DNA of 64,000 bases from Amycolatopsis granulosa (GTDB lineage Bacteria > Actinomycetota > Actinomycetes > Mycobacteriales > Pseudonocardiaceae). The position numbers and the translations under genes are program-made. Numbering within the stretch: position 1 is the first letter of the stretch; every line of letters starts with the position of its first letter. Location: positions 3,844,001 to 3,908,000 of the forward strand of contig NZ_JAANOV010000001.1 in assembly GCF_011758745.1 (NCBI RefSeq), given 5' to 3'. The notes under the pieces are model-generated. The model was given only the letters and a program-made list of their open reading frames with translations. It did not search any database and had not been told where the DNA came from. Shown here in pieces: positions 1 to 9,008 of the stretch.

Positions 1-77
1 CGGCGGACTTTCCGGACGACGACACCCGGCACGAGCGGGAAGACCTTTATCGAATCGGCCCGCTCCAGCCGCGATAA
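1..77 (+). CDS. ectA: L-2,4-diaminobutyrate acetyltransferase EctA, C-terminal end only
   Basis: An open frame entering from the left edge (codon frame starting at base 3) ends at TAA 75-77. It encodes 24 residues finishing in HEREDLYRIGPLQPR, which resembles the usual tail of EctA. EctA acetylates diaminobutyrate, the second step of ectoine synthesis. The call rests mainly on position: it lies 67 nt upstream of ectB in the same direction, and ectA-B-C-D is the standard actinobacterial order. The GNAT domain itself lies outside the window. Confidence 0.72.
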   Translation, partial: ADFPDDDTRHEREDLYRIGPLQPR

Positions 78-144
78 CGGCGAATTGGGCGAGGACGCCC
101 GTGCGATTAGCTGTCGACCAGCACCAGTGAGGGGATAACCCAAC

Positions 145-1398
145 GTGAGCATCTTCGAAAAGCTCGAATCCGAAGTGCGCAGCTACAGCCGGGGATGGCC
201 GGTCGTGTTCGACCGGGCGCAGGGCACCCACCTCTACGGTGAGGACGGCCGCGCCTACCTCGACTTCTTCGCCGGCGCCGGCGCGCTGAACTACGGGCAC
301 AACAACCCCGTGCTCAAGCAGGCCCTGATCGACTACATCGAGCGCGACGGCGTCACGCACGCCCTCGACATGTTCACCGTCGCCAAGCGTGACCTGCTCG
401 AGACGTTCGACGAGCACATCCTCAAGCCGCGCGACCTGGACTACAAGGTCATCTTCCCGGGCCCCGGCGGTGCCAACGCCGTCGAGGCGGCCCTGAAGCT
501 GGCCCGCAAGGTCACCGGCCGCGAGTCGGTCATCAACTTCACCAACGCCTTCCACGGCATGACGATCGGCGCGCTGTCGGTCACCGGGAACTCGATGAAG
601 CGGCACGGCGCGGGCATCCCGCTGGTCCACGCCACTCCGATGCCTTACGACCAGTACTTCGACGGGGCGTACCCGGACTTCCTGTACTTCGAGCGCCTGC
701 TCGAGGACTCCGGCAGCGGGCTCAACGAGCCGGCCGCCGTGATCGTGGAGACCGTGCAGGGCGAGGGCGGCATCAACGCGGCCGGCATGGAGTGGCTGCG
801 GGGCCTGGCCGACCTGTGCAAGCGGCACGACATCCTGCTGATCGTCGACGACGTGCAGATGGGCTGCGGCCGCACCGGCCCGTTCTTCAGCTTCGAGGAC
901 GCCGGGATCAAGCCGGACATCGTGTGCCTGTCGAAGTCGATCAGCGGCTACGGCCTGCCGATGGCGCTCACGCTCATCCGCCCCGAGCTCGACGTGTGGG
1001 AGCCCGGTGAGCACAACGGCACCTTCCGCGGCATCAGCCCCGCGTTCGTCACGGCCGCCGAGGCCCTGCGCACCTACTGGAGTGACGACTCGCTGGAGAA
1101 GGCGACCCGGGCCAAGGGTGAGCGCATCGGCGCGGCGCTGCAGGGCCTGGTCGACGCCTACCCCGACGCCCAGCTGACCGCCAAGGGCCGTGGCCTTGCC
1201 CGCGGTTTGGAGTTCCAGAACGGGGAACTCGCCAGCAAGGTGTGCGCGGCTGCCTTCGAACGCGGTCTGCTGATGGAGACCTCCGGGCCGGACGGCGAGG
1301 TGGCGAAGCTGCTGCCCCCGCTGACCGTCACCGACGCCGAGATCGGCGAGGGGCTGGAGATCATCGACGCCTCCGTCCAGGCCGTGCTCGGGAAGTAG
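145..1398 (+). CDS. ectB: Diaminobutyrate--2-oxoglutarate transaminase EctB
   Basis: This 417-residue class III PLP-dependent aminotransferase moves an amino group from glutamate to L-aspartate-beta-semialdehyde, giving L-2,4-diaminobutyrate, the first committed step to ectoine. Visible features are the substrate-loop [18 protein letters not shown], the cofactor Asp pair in [15 protein letters not shown], and the Schiff-base lysine K264 in [12 protein letters not shown]. Length is normal for EctB. The GTG start at 145 follows the purine-rich GAGGGG at about 129. ectC starts 22 nt after its stop, so ectB-C are almost certainly one transcript. Confidence 0.96.
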   Translation: MSIFEKLESEVRSYSRGWPVVFDRAQGTHLYGEDGRAYLDFFAGAGALNYGHNNPVLKQALIDYIERDGVTHALDMFTVAKRDLLETFDEHILKPRDLDYKVIFPGPGGANAVEAALKLARKVTGRESVINFTNAFHGMTIGALSVTGNSMKRHGAGIPLVHATPMPYDQYFDGAYPDFLYFERLLEDSGSGLNEPAAVIVETVQGEGGINAAGMEWLRGLADLCKRHDILLIVDDVQMGCGRTGPFFSFEDAGIKPDIVCLSKSISGYGLPMALTLIRPELDVWEPGEHNGTFRGISPAFVTAAEALRTYWSDDSLEKATRAKGERIGAALQGLVDAYPDAQLTAKGRGLARGLEFQNGELASKVCAAAFERGLLMETSGPDGEVAKLLPPLTVTDAEIGEGLEIIDASVQAVLGK

Positions 1399-1420
1399 AA
1401 CAACGAGAAGAGGAGAAGTT

Positions 1421-1828
1421 TTGATCGTCCGGACCCTCGACGAGATCACCGACACCGACGCCGACATCAAGACGCCGAACTGGCGCTCGAAGCGGATCGT
1501 CCTCGCCAAGGAGAAGGTCGGTTTCTCGGTGCACGAGACCACGCTGTACGCGGGGACCGTCAACGACTTCTGGTACGCCAACCACATCGAGGCGGTCTTC
1601 GTCTACGAGGGCGAAGGCGAGATCACGAACAAGGAGACCGGGGAGACCTTCCAGCTGCGCCCCGGCTCGCTCTACCTGTTGAACAACCACGACAAGCACC
1701 AGGTCCGGCCGAAGACCGACATGAAGACCGTGTGCGTCTTCAACCCGCCGGTGACCGGCCGGGAGGTGCACGACGAGAACGGCGTGTACCCGCTGGTGGT
1801 CGAGGAAGACGCCGAAGCCACCGCCTGA
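1421..1828 (+). CDS. ectC: L-ectoine synthase EctC
   Basis: This 135-residue single-domain cupin cyclises N-gamma-acetyl-diaminobutyrate to ectoine by water elimination. The metal-binding residues known from characterised EctC proteins fall at the expected numbers: E57 (in ANHIEAVF), Y85 (in GSLYLLNN) and H93 (in HDKHQVRP). The start is TTG at 1421, preceded by AAGAGGAGAAG at 1408-1418, a good ribosome site; no ATG or GTG fits the family N-terminus. The next gene, ectD, begins 60 nt downstream. Confidence 0.97.
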   Translation: MIVRTLDEITDTDADIKTPNWRSKRIVLAKEKVGFSVHETTLYAGTVNDFWYANHIEAVFVYEGEGEITNKETGETFQLRPGSLYLLNNHDKHQVRPKTDMKTVCVFNPPVTGREVHDENGVYPLVVEEDAEATA

Positions 1829-1888
1829 GCCACCCCGAACGCGGATCCCCTACCGGAAGGCACATCGCATACAAGGAGGCGAACCGAT

Positions 1889-2791
1889 TTGACGATCATG
1901 GAACCCGGTGTCCAGGACAGTTACCCCACGCGGGTCGCTGCCACCACCCAGCCCATCGACCGGGCCGACCCGACGGTCTGGGGCACCGAGGCCGACGGCC
2001 CGGTCGACGCGGCGACGCTCGCTTCGCACGACGCGAAGGGCTACCACATCGTCGAGGGGTTGCTCTCGCCCGCTGAGGTGCAGGGTTACTGGCAGGAGCT
2101 GGTCCGGCTCTCCAGCGACGAGCAGCTGAAGGCCGACGAGCGGGTGATCACGGAGAAGCAGACCGGCAGCGTCCGGTCGATCTTCGAGGTTCACAAGATC
2201 AGCGAGCTGATCGCGGAGCTGGTCCGCGACCCGCGGATCCTCGACCGGGCCCGGCAGATCCTCGGCTCCGAGGTGTACGTCCACCAGAGCCGCGTGAACT
2301 ACATGCCGGGCTTCAAGGGCACCGGGTTCTACTGGCACTCCGACTTCGAGACCTGGCACGCCGAGGACGGCATGCCACGGCCTCGGGCGGTGAGCTGCTC
2401 GATCGCGCTGACCGACAACTACCCGTTCAACGGCGGCCTGATGGTCATGCCGGGCTCGCAGCGAACGTTCGTGCCGTGCGTCGGCGCGACCCCGGACGAC
2501 TACTACAAGTCGTCGCTGAAGGAGCAGGAGATCGGCGTGCCCACCGAGGACGACATCACCAAGCTCGCCGCGGAGTACGGGATCGACCAGTTCACCGGGC
2601 CCGCCGGTTCGGCGTTGTGGTTCGACTCGAACATCATGCACGGGTCCGGCAACAACATCACGCCGTATCCGCGCTCGAACATCTTCCTGGTGTTCAACAG
2701 CGTCGAGAACGCGCTCGTCGAGCCGTTCGCGGCCGCGAAGCCCAGGCCGACCTTCATCGGCAGCCGGGACTTCACGCCTGTGACGCGGTAG
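1889..2791 (+). CDS. ectD: Ectoine 5-hydroxylase EctD
   Basis: This 300-residue Fe(II)/2-oxoglutarate dioxygenase converts ectoine to 5-hydroxyectoine. The iron triad is visible as H150 and D152 in YWHSDFETWH and H251 in MHGSGNN; the 2-oxoglutarate and ectoine-binding region around FNGGLMVMPGSQ is also intact. I take TTG 1889 as the start because AAGGAGG lies at 1873-1879 with 9 nt spacing; the in-frame ATG at 1898 is the alternative. It is the last gene of the ect operon and is followed by a strong hairpin at 2952-3004. Confidence 0.97.
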   Translation: MTIMEPGVQDSYPTRVAATTQPIDRADPTVWGTEADGPVDAATLASHDAKGYHIVEGLLSPAEVQGYWQELVRLSSDEQLKADERVITEKQTGSVRSIFEVHKISELIAELVRDPRILDRARQILGSEVYVHQSRVNYMPGFKGTGFYWHSDFETWHAEDGMPRPRAVSCSIALTDNYPFNGGLMVMPGSQRTFVPCVGATPDDYYKSSLKEQEIGVPTEDDITKLAAEYGIDQFTGPAGSALWFDSNIMHGSGNNITPYPRSNIFLVFNSVENALVEPFAAAKPRPTFIGSRDFTPVTR

Positions 2792-2951
2792 ACACCGGAA
2801 GAAGTGCGGGTCGGGTGTAGCCGGTTCATCGCGCCCTGTTACAGTGCCGCCACTGCGAACGGCGGCAGCATGGGTCTTCCTTGCTCGGGGTGAATTCCGT
2901 GTGACGCCGGTAGCGATGACGTGGCACACCCAGCCCCGTCACTTGTTTCAC

Positions 2952-3004
2952 CGAGTGCGGCCCCGCACCATCAGATCGGGACTGATGGTGCGGGGCCGTA
3001 CTCG
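2952..3004 (+). terminator. Long hairpin ending the ect operon
   Basis: A near-perfect inverted repeat: 2952-2974 pairs with 2982-3004 around a 7-nt loop (2975-2981). The inner 17 bp are perfect (CGGCCCCGCACCATCAG and its complement) and one G-U pair extends the stem to 23 bp. No long U-tract follows, as is common in high-GC actinobacteria. It separates ectD from the regulator that starts near 3040 in the same direction. The rest of the 2792-3039 gap shows nothing I can name. Confidence 0.8.
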
Positions 3005-3039
3005 TTGTCTGCCACGGCGCGGTGCTCGGGGAGGGGCCG

Positions 3040-5742
3040 GTGCGCGAGGGGTTGCGGGTCCGGCTGCTCGGCCCGGTGGAGCTTTCCGCGGGTGGCCGCG
3101 CGGTGCCGGTCGGCGGCGCGGGGGTGCGCGGGCTGCTCGCGATACTGGCGCTCGCGCCGAACCGGACCGTCGCCCTCGACGACCTGATCGACGCGCTGTG
3201 GCGGGACCCGCCGCCGACGGCGCGCACGATCGTGCACGGCAACGTCTCGCAGCTGCGCCGGGTCCTGCGGTCGCTGGGGACCAGCCAGGCGCGGATCGAG
3301 ACCGCACCACCCGGCTACCGGCTGCGCATCGACCCGTCGCTGATCGACGTCCACCAGGCCCGCGCGTTGTCCGAGCGTGCCGAGGCCGCGCCGTTGAGCG
3401 AACGCGCGCGACTGCTGGCCGAGGCGTGGGCGCTGTGGCGGGGTCCGGAGCTGGGCGGGGTGCCGGAGTCGCTGCGCGCGCCCCAGCTGGCCGACCTGCG
3501 CAGGGCGGTGCACGGCGCCCGGGTCGACGCCGACCTGGCCCTCGGCCGTCACGAGGAGCTGATCACCGAGCTGACCCCGCTCGTCCGGCAGGACCCGCGG
3601 CGCGAGCGGACGGCCGGCCAGCTCATGCGCGCCCTCTACCACTCCGGCCGCCGGGCGGAAGCGCTCGAGGTGTACCGGGAGGTCGCGCGGTACGCGTCCC
3701 GGACGCTCGGCCTCGACCCCGGGCCGGACCTGCGTGCGCTGCACCAGCACGTGCTGCACGACGACCTCGCACCGGCTGCCGCCGCGGTCGACGTGCGGCG
3801 CGTCGTACCGCGCCAGCTGCCGCCCGCGGTCGCCGTGCTGGCCGGGCGCTCGGCGGACCTGGCGTGGCTGGACGGTCTGGACACGATCGGCGTGCTCACC
3901 GGGCCGCCCGGGATCGGCAAGAGCGCGCTGGCGGTGACCTGGGCGCACCGGGTGAGCGCCCGCTTCCCGGACGGTGTCCTGTTCGCTCCGTTGCACGGGT
4001 TCGACGCCGCACATGCGCCGATGCCCGTGACGGCGGTGCTCGCGCAGTTCCTGCTCGGGCTCGGGGTGCCGCCACCCGGGCTACCGCAGTCCGAGGACGA
4101 GCGGCTCGCGCTGTACCGGTCGCTGACCGGTGAGCGGCGGATGCTGGTCGTGCTCGACGACGCGCGGTCGGCCGACCAGGTGCGGCCGTTGCTGCCGCCC
4201 GGGCCGGGTTCGCTGGCCGTCGTGACGTCCCGGGCGCGGCTGGACGGGCTGACCGTGTCGCACGGCGCCCGGGTCCGGCCGCTGGCGCCCTTGGCGCGGG
4301 ACGACTCGGTGCGGCTGATCGGCGAGGTGGCGGGCGAGGCGGCGGCCGGGCACCACGAGCAGCTGGCGCGGTTGTGCGGGGACCTGCCGCTCGCGCTGCG
4401 GATCGCCGGCGCCCGGCTGGCGGCCGCCCCGGCGTGGGCGGTGCCCGAGTTCGTGGCGGAGCTGGCGAGTGAGCGGACGCGGCTGGACGCGCTGGACGTG
4501 GACGACGCCGGGGTGCGGGCGGCGCTGGACGTGTCGTACCGGGGGCTGCCGGACGACGTCGCGGCTCTGTTCCGGGCGCTCGCGGCGTTTCCCGGGCCGA
4601 CGGTGGGCCCGTTCCCGGCGGCGGCACTGGGCGACGTGCCGGTCGGCGAGGCGCGGCGGCGGTTGCGGGTGCTTGCGGCGCACCACCTGCTGGCCGAGAG
4701 CGGACCGGACGTGTTCACACAGCACGACCTGGTCCGGCTGTACCAGCGCGAGCTGGGTGGCGCGTCCCCGGCCGCGCTGGCCCGGGTGGTGCGCTACTAC
4801 CAGGCGGCGGCCGACCGGGCACGGCGGTGCCTGTTGCGCATCGTCGACCCGCTGGAGTTCTCCGCCGGGCCGCTGCCCGAGCCGGCGGGCTTCGACGACG
4901 CGCTGGCGTGGTTCGCGGCCGAGTGGCCCAACCTCCTGGCGGTGCTGGAGGCCGCGGCGCAGGCCGGGCTGCACGGCGATGTCTGGCGCCTGGCTCGGGT
5001 GGTGCACACCTACCGCGTGGTGCGGCCCCTGTGGGACGAGTGGCAGCAGCTGGTCGCGCTGGGGATGTCGGCGGCGGAGGCGTGCGGGGACGCCGAGGCG
5101 CGCTTCTGGATGCTGATCTCGCGGTGCGCGCTGTCCCTGACGTTCGGCCCGGGAGCGCAGAGCCTGGCGGACGCGTCGGCCGCCGCGGCGCTGGCCGGCG
5201 CCGATTTCCGGCGCCGCATCTGCGCGATGATCCACCTCGGCAGCGCGCTGGGCTCCTGCGGCCGGCACGAGGAGGCGGTGGCGTGCCTGGGCGAGGCGAT
5301 CGAGGCGGCGGCGCGGGCAGGTGCGGACGAGTTGCGGGGGCAGGCGCTGGCGAACTGCGCCGAGGTGGAGAAGGCGCGGGGCCGGTTCGCGCGGGCGATC
5401 GAGCACCAGCTCGCATCGCTGGAGATCGACCGGCGCCTCGGGGACGACAGCTACGTGGTGGTGTCGCTGAACAACCTGGCCGAGTCCTACCTCGGCCTGG
5501 GAGACGACGAGCGGGCGATGTCGTACGCGAGCGACGCGGTGGAGCTCGCGGCACGCCGGGGGTTCCAGCTGCAGGAGTCCGTCGGCCGGTTCACCGTGGG
5601 GCGGCTCCTGCGGCGCCGCGGAGACCTCGAAGGTGCCCGGCGGCAGGTCGAGCTGGCGGCGGAACTGCACGAGCGGGTGAGCCCCACCCCGTCGGCGGAG
5701 ATGCGTGCCGAGCTGGCGGCACTGGCTTCCGCCGGGGGGTGA
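3040..5742 (+). CDS. AfsR/SARP-family transcriptional regulator (BTAD, NB-ARC, TPR)
   Basis: A protein of about 900 residues with three parts: an OmpR-type winged helix in the first ~95 residues (LRVRLLGPVEL at the front), a bacterial transcriptional activation domain to about residue 250, an NB-ARC ATPase with Walker A GPPGIGKS near residue 288 and a LVVLDDAR Walker B, then a C-terminal helical TPR-like region. AfsR-type regulators bind DNA repeats and activate secondary metabolism or morphological genes. I prefer GTG 3040 (GAGGGG just upstream) over GTG 3022. It is next to the ect operon but separated by a terminator and there is no biosynthetic cluster here, so its target is unknown. Confidence 0.9.
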   Translation: MREGLRVRLLGPVELSAGGRAVPVGGAGVRGLLAILALAPNRTVALDDLIDALWRDPPPTARTIVHGNVSQLRRVLRSLGTSQARIETAPPGYRLRIDPSLIDVHQARALSERAEAAPLSERARLLAEAWALWRGPELGGVPESLRAPQLADLRRAVHGARVDADLALGRHEELITELTPLVRQDPRRERTAGQLMRALYHSGRRAEALEVYREVARYASRTLGLDPGPDLRALHQHVLHDDLAPAAAAVDVRRVVPRQLPPAVAVLAGRSADLAWLDGLDTIGVLTGPPGIGKSALAVTWAHRVSARFPDGVLFAPLHGFDAAHAPMPVTAVLAQFLLGLGVPPPGLPQSEDERLALYRSLTGERRMLVVLDDARSADQVRPLLPPGPGSLAVVTSRARLDGLTVSHGARVRPLAPLARDDSVRLIGEVAGEAAAGHHEQLARLCGDLPLALRIAGARLAAAPAWAVPEFVAELASERTRLDALDVDDAGVRAALDVSYRGLPDDVAALFRALAAFPGPTVGPFPAAALGDVPVGEARRRLRVLAAHHLLAESGPDVFTQHDLVRLYQRELGGASPAALARVVRYYQAAADRARRCLLRIVDPLEFSAGPLPEPAGFDDALAWFAAEWPNLLAVLEAAAQAGLHGDVWRLARVVHTYRVVRPLWDEWQQLVALGMSAAEACGDAEARFWMLISRCALSLTFGPGAQSLADASAAAALAGADFRRRICAMIHLGSALGSCGRHEEAVACLGEAIEAAARAGADELRGQALANCAEVEKARGRFARAIEHQLASLEIDRRLGDDSYVVVSLNNLAESYLGLGDDERAMSYASDAVELAARRGFQLQESVGRFTVGRLLRRRGDLEGARRQVELAAELHERVSPTPSAEMRAELAALASAGG

Positions 5743-5776
5743 CCTCGAACGTCTGCCGCGAGCCCGGGCCCGACCC

Positions 5777-6664
5777 TCACTGGTCGAACAGGTTCACTTC
5801 CGGCGTGATCTCCAGCAGCTCGTGCACCGGGCGGCCGCGACGGCCGTCGATCGTGGTGGTGCGGACGACCCGCAGGCGGGCGGTCACCGGGCGGTCCAGG
5901 TTCTCCTTGATCTGGTCCAGCAGATCCGGCGCCACCGCCCCCTGGATCGTCCCGCCGGTCTCGCGCTCCAGGTAGAAGATCCGGCGGCGCGTGCGGACCC
6001 CGTCCAGCCTGCCCGCCACCGTCTCGTAGCCGACCTCTTCCCGCGACTCGCGCAGGCTGCTGTGCAGCACCTTCGCCTGGTCGGTCGTCATGCTGCGCGT
6101 CACGTCCTCACCGGACGTCGGGGTCAGCTGCAACCCGATTCCGGTGTTCTTCACGACCGCGCTGACGATGTCGCTCACCGCGTTGCGCACCGTGTCCCGC
6201 TGCAGCAGCACCGCGTCCAGCGCGCCGTCGTCCGAACCGTTCGCCGGCAGGAAGTCGCACAGCTCCTTCACCGCCCGCTCGGACAGCGTCTCGATGCCGT
6301 CGTGGATCAACGCGTCGTCCGGTGCGGGCTCGGGGAACCCGAAGAAGATCGTGTTGCCTGCCTGCCCGCGCTGGATCAGCGGCGCCTTGTCCCGGTCCGT
6401 CTGCTGGACGTAGGTGATCTCGCCCTGCGGGTTGCGGATGATGTGCCCGACCTTCGCCGTCGCGTCCTGCAACGCCCGGCTGATGTCGGAGAACGTGTAC
6501 GCGTCCAGGTTGGTCGGCCCCAGCATCGACACCCGCAGCAACGGCGATCGCGCGGTGCGCTCGAACTTCGCGTGCGCGGCCATCGCCGACGCGCGCGCCA
6601 GGTCGTCCAGCCACGTGCCGCCCGGGATCTCCTCGGCGATCCGCCGGAAGTCCATCATCACCAC
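5777..6664 (-). CDS. Uncharacterised 295-residue protein, partner of the NTase-like gene
   Basis: I do not recognise a family. The protein is soluble-looking, without signal peptide or membrane segment, rich in charged residues, and has two halves: an N-terminal half with mixed helix/strand (LARASAMAAHAKFERTAR, SPLLRVSMLGPTNLDAYTF) and a C-terminal half with repeated basic strands (RLDGVRTRRRIFYLER, TARLRVVRTTTIDG). Coding is convincing because it is translationally coupled to the upstream gene: start ATG 6664 overlaps that gene's end by 7 nt. The two form a bicistronic unit facing convergently into the SARP gene, whose stop is 34 nt away. The pairing suggests a dedicated complex, but function is not visible. 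Confidence 0.72.
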   Translation of the reverse strand: MVMMDFRRIAEEIPGGTWLDDLARASAMAAHAKFERTARSPLLRVSMLGPTNLDAYTFSDISRALQDATAKVGHIIRNPQGEITYVQQTDRDKAPLIQRGQAGNTIFFGFPEPAPDDALIHDGIETLSERAVKELCDFLPANGSDDGALDAVLLQRDTVRNAVSDIVSAVVKNTGIGLQLTPTSGEDVTRSMTTDQAKVLHSSLRESREEVGYETVAGRLDGVRTRRRIFYLERETGGTIQGAVAPDLLDQIKENLDRPVTARLRVVRTTTIDGRRGRPVHELLEITPEVNLFDQ

Positions 6665-7137
6665 ACCACCTCGGGGAAACCGCGGTGCCCGTCAGCCGAC
6701 CAGGTGGCCGCCCAGGTCTCCTCGTCACCGGGGAAACACAGGAACCCGTCGAGCAACCCGCCGACGGGTTGCACCTGATCGAGGTACATCGCGGGCTGCC
6801 CGACGATCACGCCGCGCAGGGTCAGCAGCCCGTACAGCGAATCCCGCGCCGGGCCGGTCATGCGCTTGAGCCCGCCCCAGTCGTCCGGGATGAGCACCAC
6901 GTCGAGGCCGCTGGGCACGTCGGGCGTCCGCGTGATGAACGAACCGCCGATCCACGCGCGGCCGCTCGGGATGATCCGGGCGACCGCGCCGAGGTAGCTG
7001 TTCAGGGCGCTGAACAGAATCTCGCGGGCGTTCTGGTGCGGCGCGTCGAAGACGAGACGTTCGTAGATGTCGGCCACGTCCGCCGGCAGCCGCCCGGGCG
7101 GCAGCACCCCCTGCGGGGTCCAATGGGGCAGCGGCAT
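6658..7137 (-). CDS. Nucleotidyltransferase-like protein (DUF6932-like)
   Basis: This 159-residue protein has the hallmark of small minimal nucleotidyltransferases: a G-G-S loop (WIGGSFIT) followed about 12 residues later by a strand carrying an acidic residue (SGLDVVLI). In related proteins I remember the strand reading D-x-D; here the first Asp is Gly, so the metal site may be incomplete. Family assignment to the DUF6932/MNT-like group is from memory of this motif pattern. It is the first gene of a two-gene unit. A TGATAGTTT stretch lies only a few bases before ATG 7137, compatible with a -10 element and a leaderless message. MNT-like proteins often sit in two-gene toxin-antitoxin or defence modules, but that role is inference here. 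Confidence 0.7.
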   Translation of the reverse strand: MPLPHWTPQGVLPPGRLPADVADIYERLVFDAPHQNAREILFSALNSYLGAVARIIPSGRAWIGGSFITRTPDVPSGLDVVLIPDDWGGLKRMTGPARDSLYGLLTLRGVIVGQPAMYLDQVQPVGGLLDGFLCFPGDEETWAATWSADGHRGFPEVVW

Positions 7138-7210
7138 GGTCAGAAACTATCAGCGAGGCGCGGCGTCTCCGTTGAGGGTGGTGTGGCGACGGGCGGGCTC
7201 AGCAGCTCGC

Positions 7211-8014
7211 TCAGCTCGCCGCGGCGTGGTCGTCCGGCACCGGCGGAGCCACCACGAACGGCGCCAGCTGCGGCCGCTTCGGCGACAGCCCGTCACCCAT
7301 CGACTCGCCACGCAGCTGCCGCCGGATCCAGGGCAGCAGGTGCGTCTTCGTCCACGCCAGGTCCGACCGGCGCAATGCGATCCAGTCCGCCCGCGTGCCG
7401 ACGATCGGCCAGGGCTCGCGCCAGTCCTCAGCCGTGGGCACCCCCAGCACCTCGGCCGCGCGCAACGCGATCCGCCGGTGCCCCTCGGCCGTGAAGTGCA
7501 GCCGGTCGTCGCTCCAGGCGCGCGGGTCGTGCAGCACGTCCATCGCCCACATGTCGACGATCTTCGCGCCGTGCCGCGCCGCGCTGGTCCACAGGTGCGC
7601 GTTGTAGATGCCGATCTTGCCGCGCAACACGCTCATCACAGGGAGGTGCTTGGTGTCCGGACCGTTGAACACGAGCACGTCGATGCCGGCGGCGCGCAGC
7701 TTGCCGATCACCTCGTCCAGCTGCGCCGCGATCTCGTCCACGTCCGAGCCGGGCACGATCACGTCGTTGCCGCCCGCGCACAGCGTCACCAGGTCCGGCT
7801 TGAGCTCCAGCGCGATCGGCACCTGCTCCTCGACGATCTCGGCGAGCATCTTCCCGCGCAACGCCAGGTTGGCGTACTGGAACCCCGGTTCACCTTCGGC
7901 GAGGATCTCGGCGAGCCGGTCCGCCCAGCCCCGGAACGTCCCGTCCGGGTTCAGGTCGTTGAGCCCCTCGGTGAAGCTGTCACCGAGCGCGACATAGCTG
8001 TTGTACCCACGCAC
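7211..8014 (-). CDS. SGNH/GDSL hydrolase
   Basis: A serine esterase/lipase of the SGNH superfamily, about 267 residues. Block I is GDSFTEG with the nucleophile Ser at residue 13, block III is the GGND oxyanion motif, and block V is DRLHFTAEGH carrying the catalytic Asp and His. There is no signal peptide, so it is probably cytoplasmic, and the substrate cannot be read from sequence. I choose GTG 8014 because AAGGGGA sits 8 nt upstream; the longer GTG start at 8038 has poorer support. The C-terminal ~70 residues (SMGDGLSPKRPQLAPF onward) look like a flexible tail. Confidence 0.9.
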   Translation of the reverse strand: MRGYNSYVALGDSFTEGLNDLNPDGTFRGWADRLAEILAEGEPGFQYANLALRGKMLAEIVEEQVPIALELKPDLVTLCAGGNDVIVPGSDVDEIAAQLDEVIGKLRAAGIDVLVFNGPDTKHLPVMSVLRGKIGIYNAHLWTSAARHGAKIVDMWAMDVLHDPRAWSDDRLHFTAEGHRRIALRAAEVLGVPTAEDWREPWPIVGTRADWIALRRSDLAWTKTHLLPWIRRQLRGESMGDGLSPKRPQLAPFVVAPPVPDDHAAAS

Positions 8015-8240
8015 GCTGCCGTCCCCTTTCGCCAGCACCTCTAGAGCGCCCGCACCCCTTGAACAACTCAGCAGGATCCACGTCTAATCCCGGCCTACGC
8101 CACCGTCGGTTCAGTCCCGGGTCGCATTCCCTTGCCTTGTCGGCCTCCTGAGCTTCGCCATTACACCCTGCCCCGTGATCATGTGGTCAAGATCTCGATG
8201 GTAACTGCCGGCACCGACAGTTTTGGGGCAGGCTGGTGGG

Positions 8241-8885
8241 GTGACCGAACAAGCCACGCCGGAACGGGAATCGCTGGCCGACATCCTGGGGGGCCGCAAC
8301 GGGGCGATCGACGCGAGCCTGCCGCCGCTGGCGTTCGTGATCGGCTGGCTGGCCGCGGGCTCCTCGATCGCCTGGGGCTCGGCCGCCGCGATCGCCGTGG
8401 CCGTGGTGGTGGGTGTCGTCCGGCTGGTGCGCGGTGACAAGGCACGGGCCGTGGTGGTCAGCCTCGCGGCGGTGATCGTGGCCGCGCTGATCGCGTTGCA
8501 CACCGGCCGCGCCCAGGACTTCTTCCTGATCCAGGTGTTGTCCAACGTGGCCAGCGCGCTGTTGTGGGTGACCAGCGTGGTCGTGCGGTGGCCACTGCTG
8601 GGCGTGGTGGTCGGCCTGCTGCTCGGGCAGAAGACCCGGTGGCGGCGCGACCCGGACCTGGTGCGGGCCTACTCGCGGGCGAGCCTGGTGTGGTCGCTGC
8701 AGTACGTGCTGCGGGTCGCCGTCTACCTCCCGCTGTGGTGGGCGGGTGAGCTGGTGGCGCTGGGCGTTTCGCGCACCGTGCTGACGTGGCCGTTGCAGGC
8801 GCTGACCATCGCGGTGAGCGGGTGGGTGCTCTACCGCGCGCTGCCGCGGGACCACCCCGGCCTGCGGGTCGTGCGATCCGGGTAG
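8241..8885 (+). CDS. DUF3159 family membrane protein
   Basis: A protein of about 214 residues with a short acidic N-terminus containing SLADILGGRNGAID, then five or so hydrophobic segments (FVIGWLAAGSSIAWG, AAIAVAVVVGVV and others), matching the DUF3159 family found in actinobacteria. The conserved QKTRWRRDP loop and YSRASLVWSLQYVLR helix are visible. Function is unknown. I take GTG 8241 (VTEQATPERES) as start; the longer reading from TTG 8223 adds six residues with no ribosome site. The 226 bp upstream (8015-8240), shared with the divergent hydrolase, hold no other gene that I can see. Confidence 0.85.
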   Translation: MTEQATPERESLADILGGRNGAIDASLPPLAFVIGWLAAGSSIAWGSAAAIAVAVVVGVVRLVRGDKARAVVVSLAAVIVAALIALHTGRAQDFFLIQVLSNVASALLWVTSVVVRWPLLGVVVGLLLGQKTRWRRDPDLVRAYSRASLVWSLQYVLRVAVYLPLWWAGELVALGVSRTVLTWPLQALTIAVSGWVLYRALPRDHPGLRVVRSG

Positions 8886-8898
8886 CGGGGCAAGTAAG

Positions 8899-8927
8899 AG
8901 CCCCCGGCGAGGGGGAGTCCGGGGGCT
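8899..8927 (+). terminator. Hairpin between convergent genes
   Basis: AGCCCCCGG at 8899-8907 pairs with CCGGGGGCT at 8919-8927 around an 11-nt G-rich loop. It lies just after the DUF3159 stop and 80 nt before the end of the convergent kinase gene, so it may serve both strands. Confidence 0.6.
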
Positions 8928-9008
8928 TCCTGAACCGTACGCCGGGCGGCGCCGGCCGCGCTCGTGCTGTGCGCACGAAAAATGTCCGGATGTTTGGTCT
9001 CTGCTGAC

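Noticed and set aside
3040..5742. SARP-like regulator as part of a secondary-metabolite cluster
   Set aside because: No biosynthetic core genes lie near it; neighbours are ectoine genes and unrelated singletons.
8100..8135. GGTTCAGTCCCG resembling a tRNA T-arm
   Set aside because: The loop does not fit the TTCRANY rule and no acceptor, D-arm or anticodon stem surrounds it.
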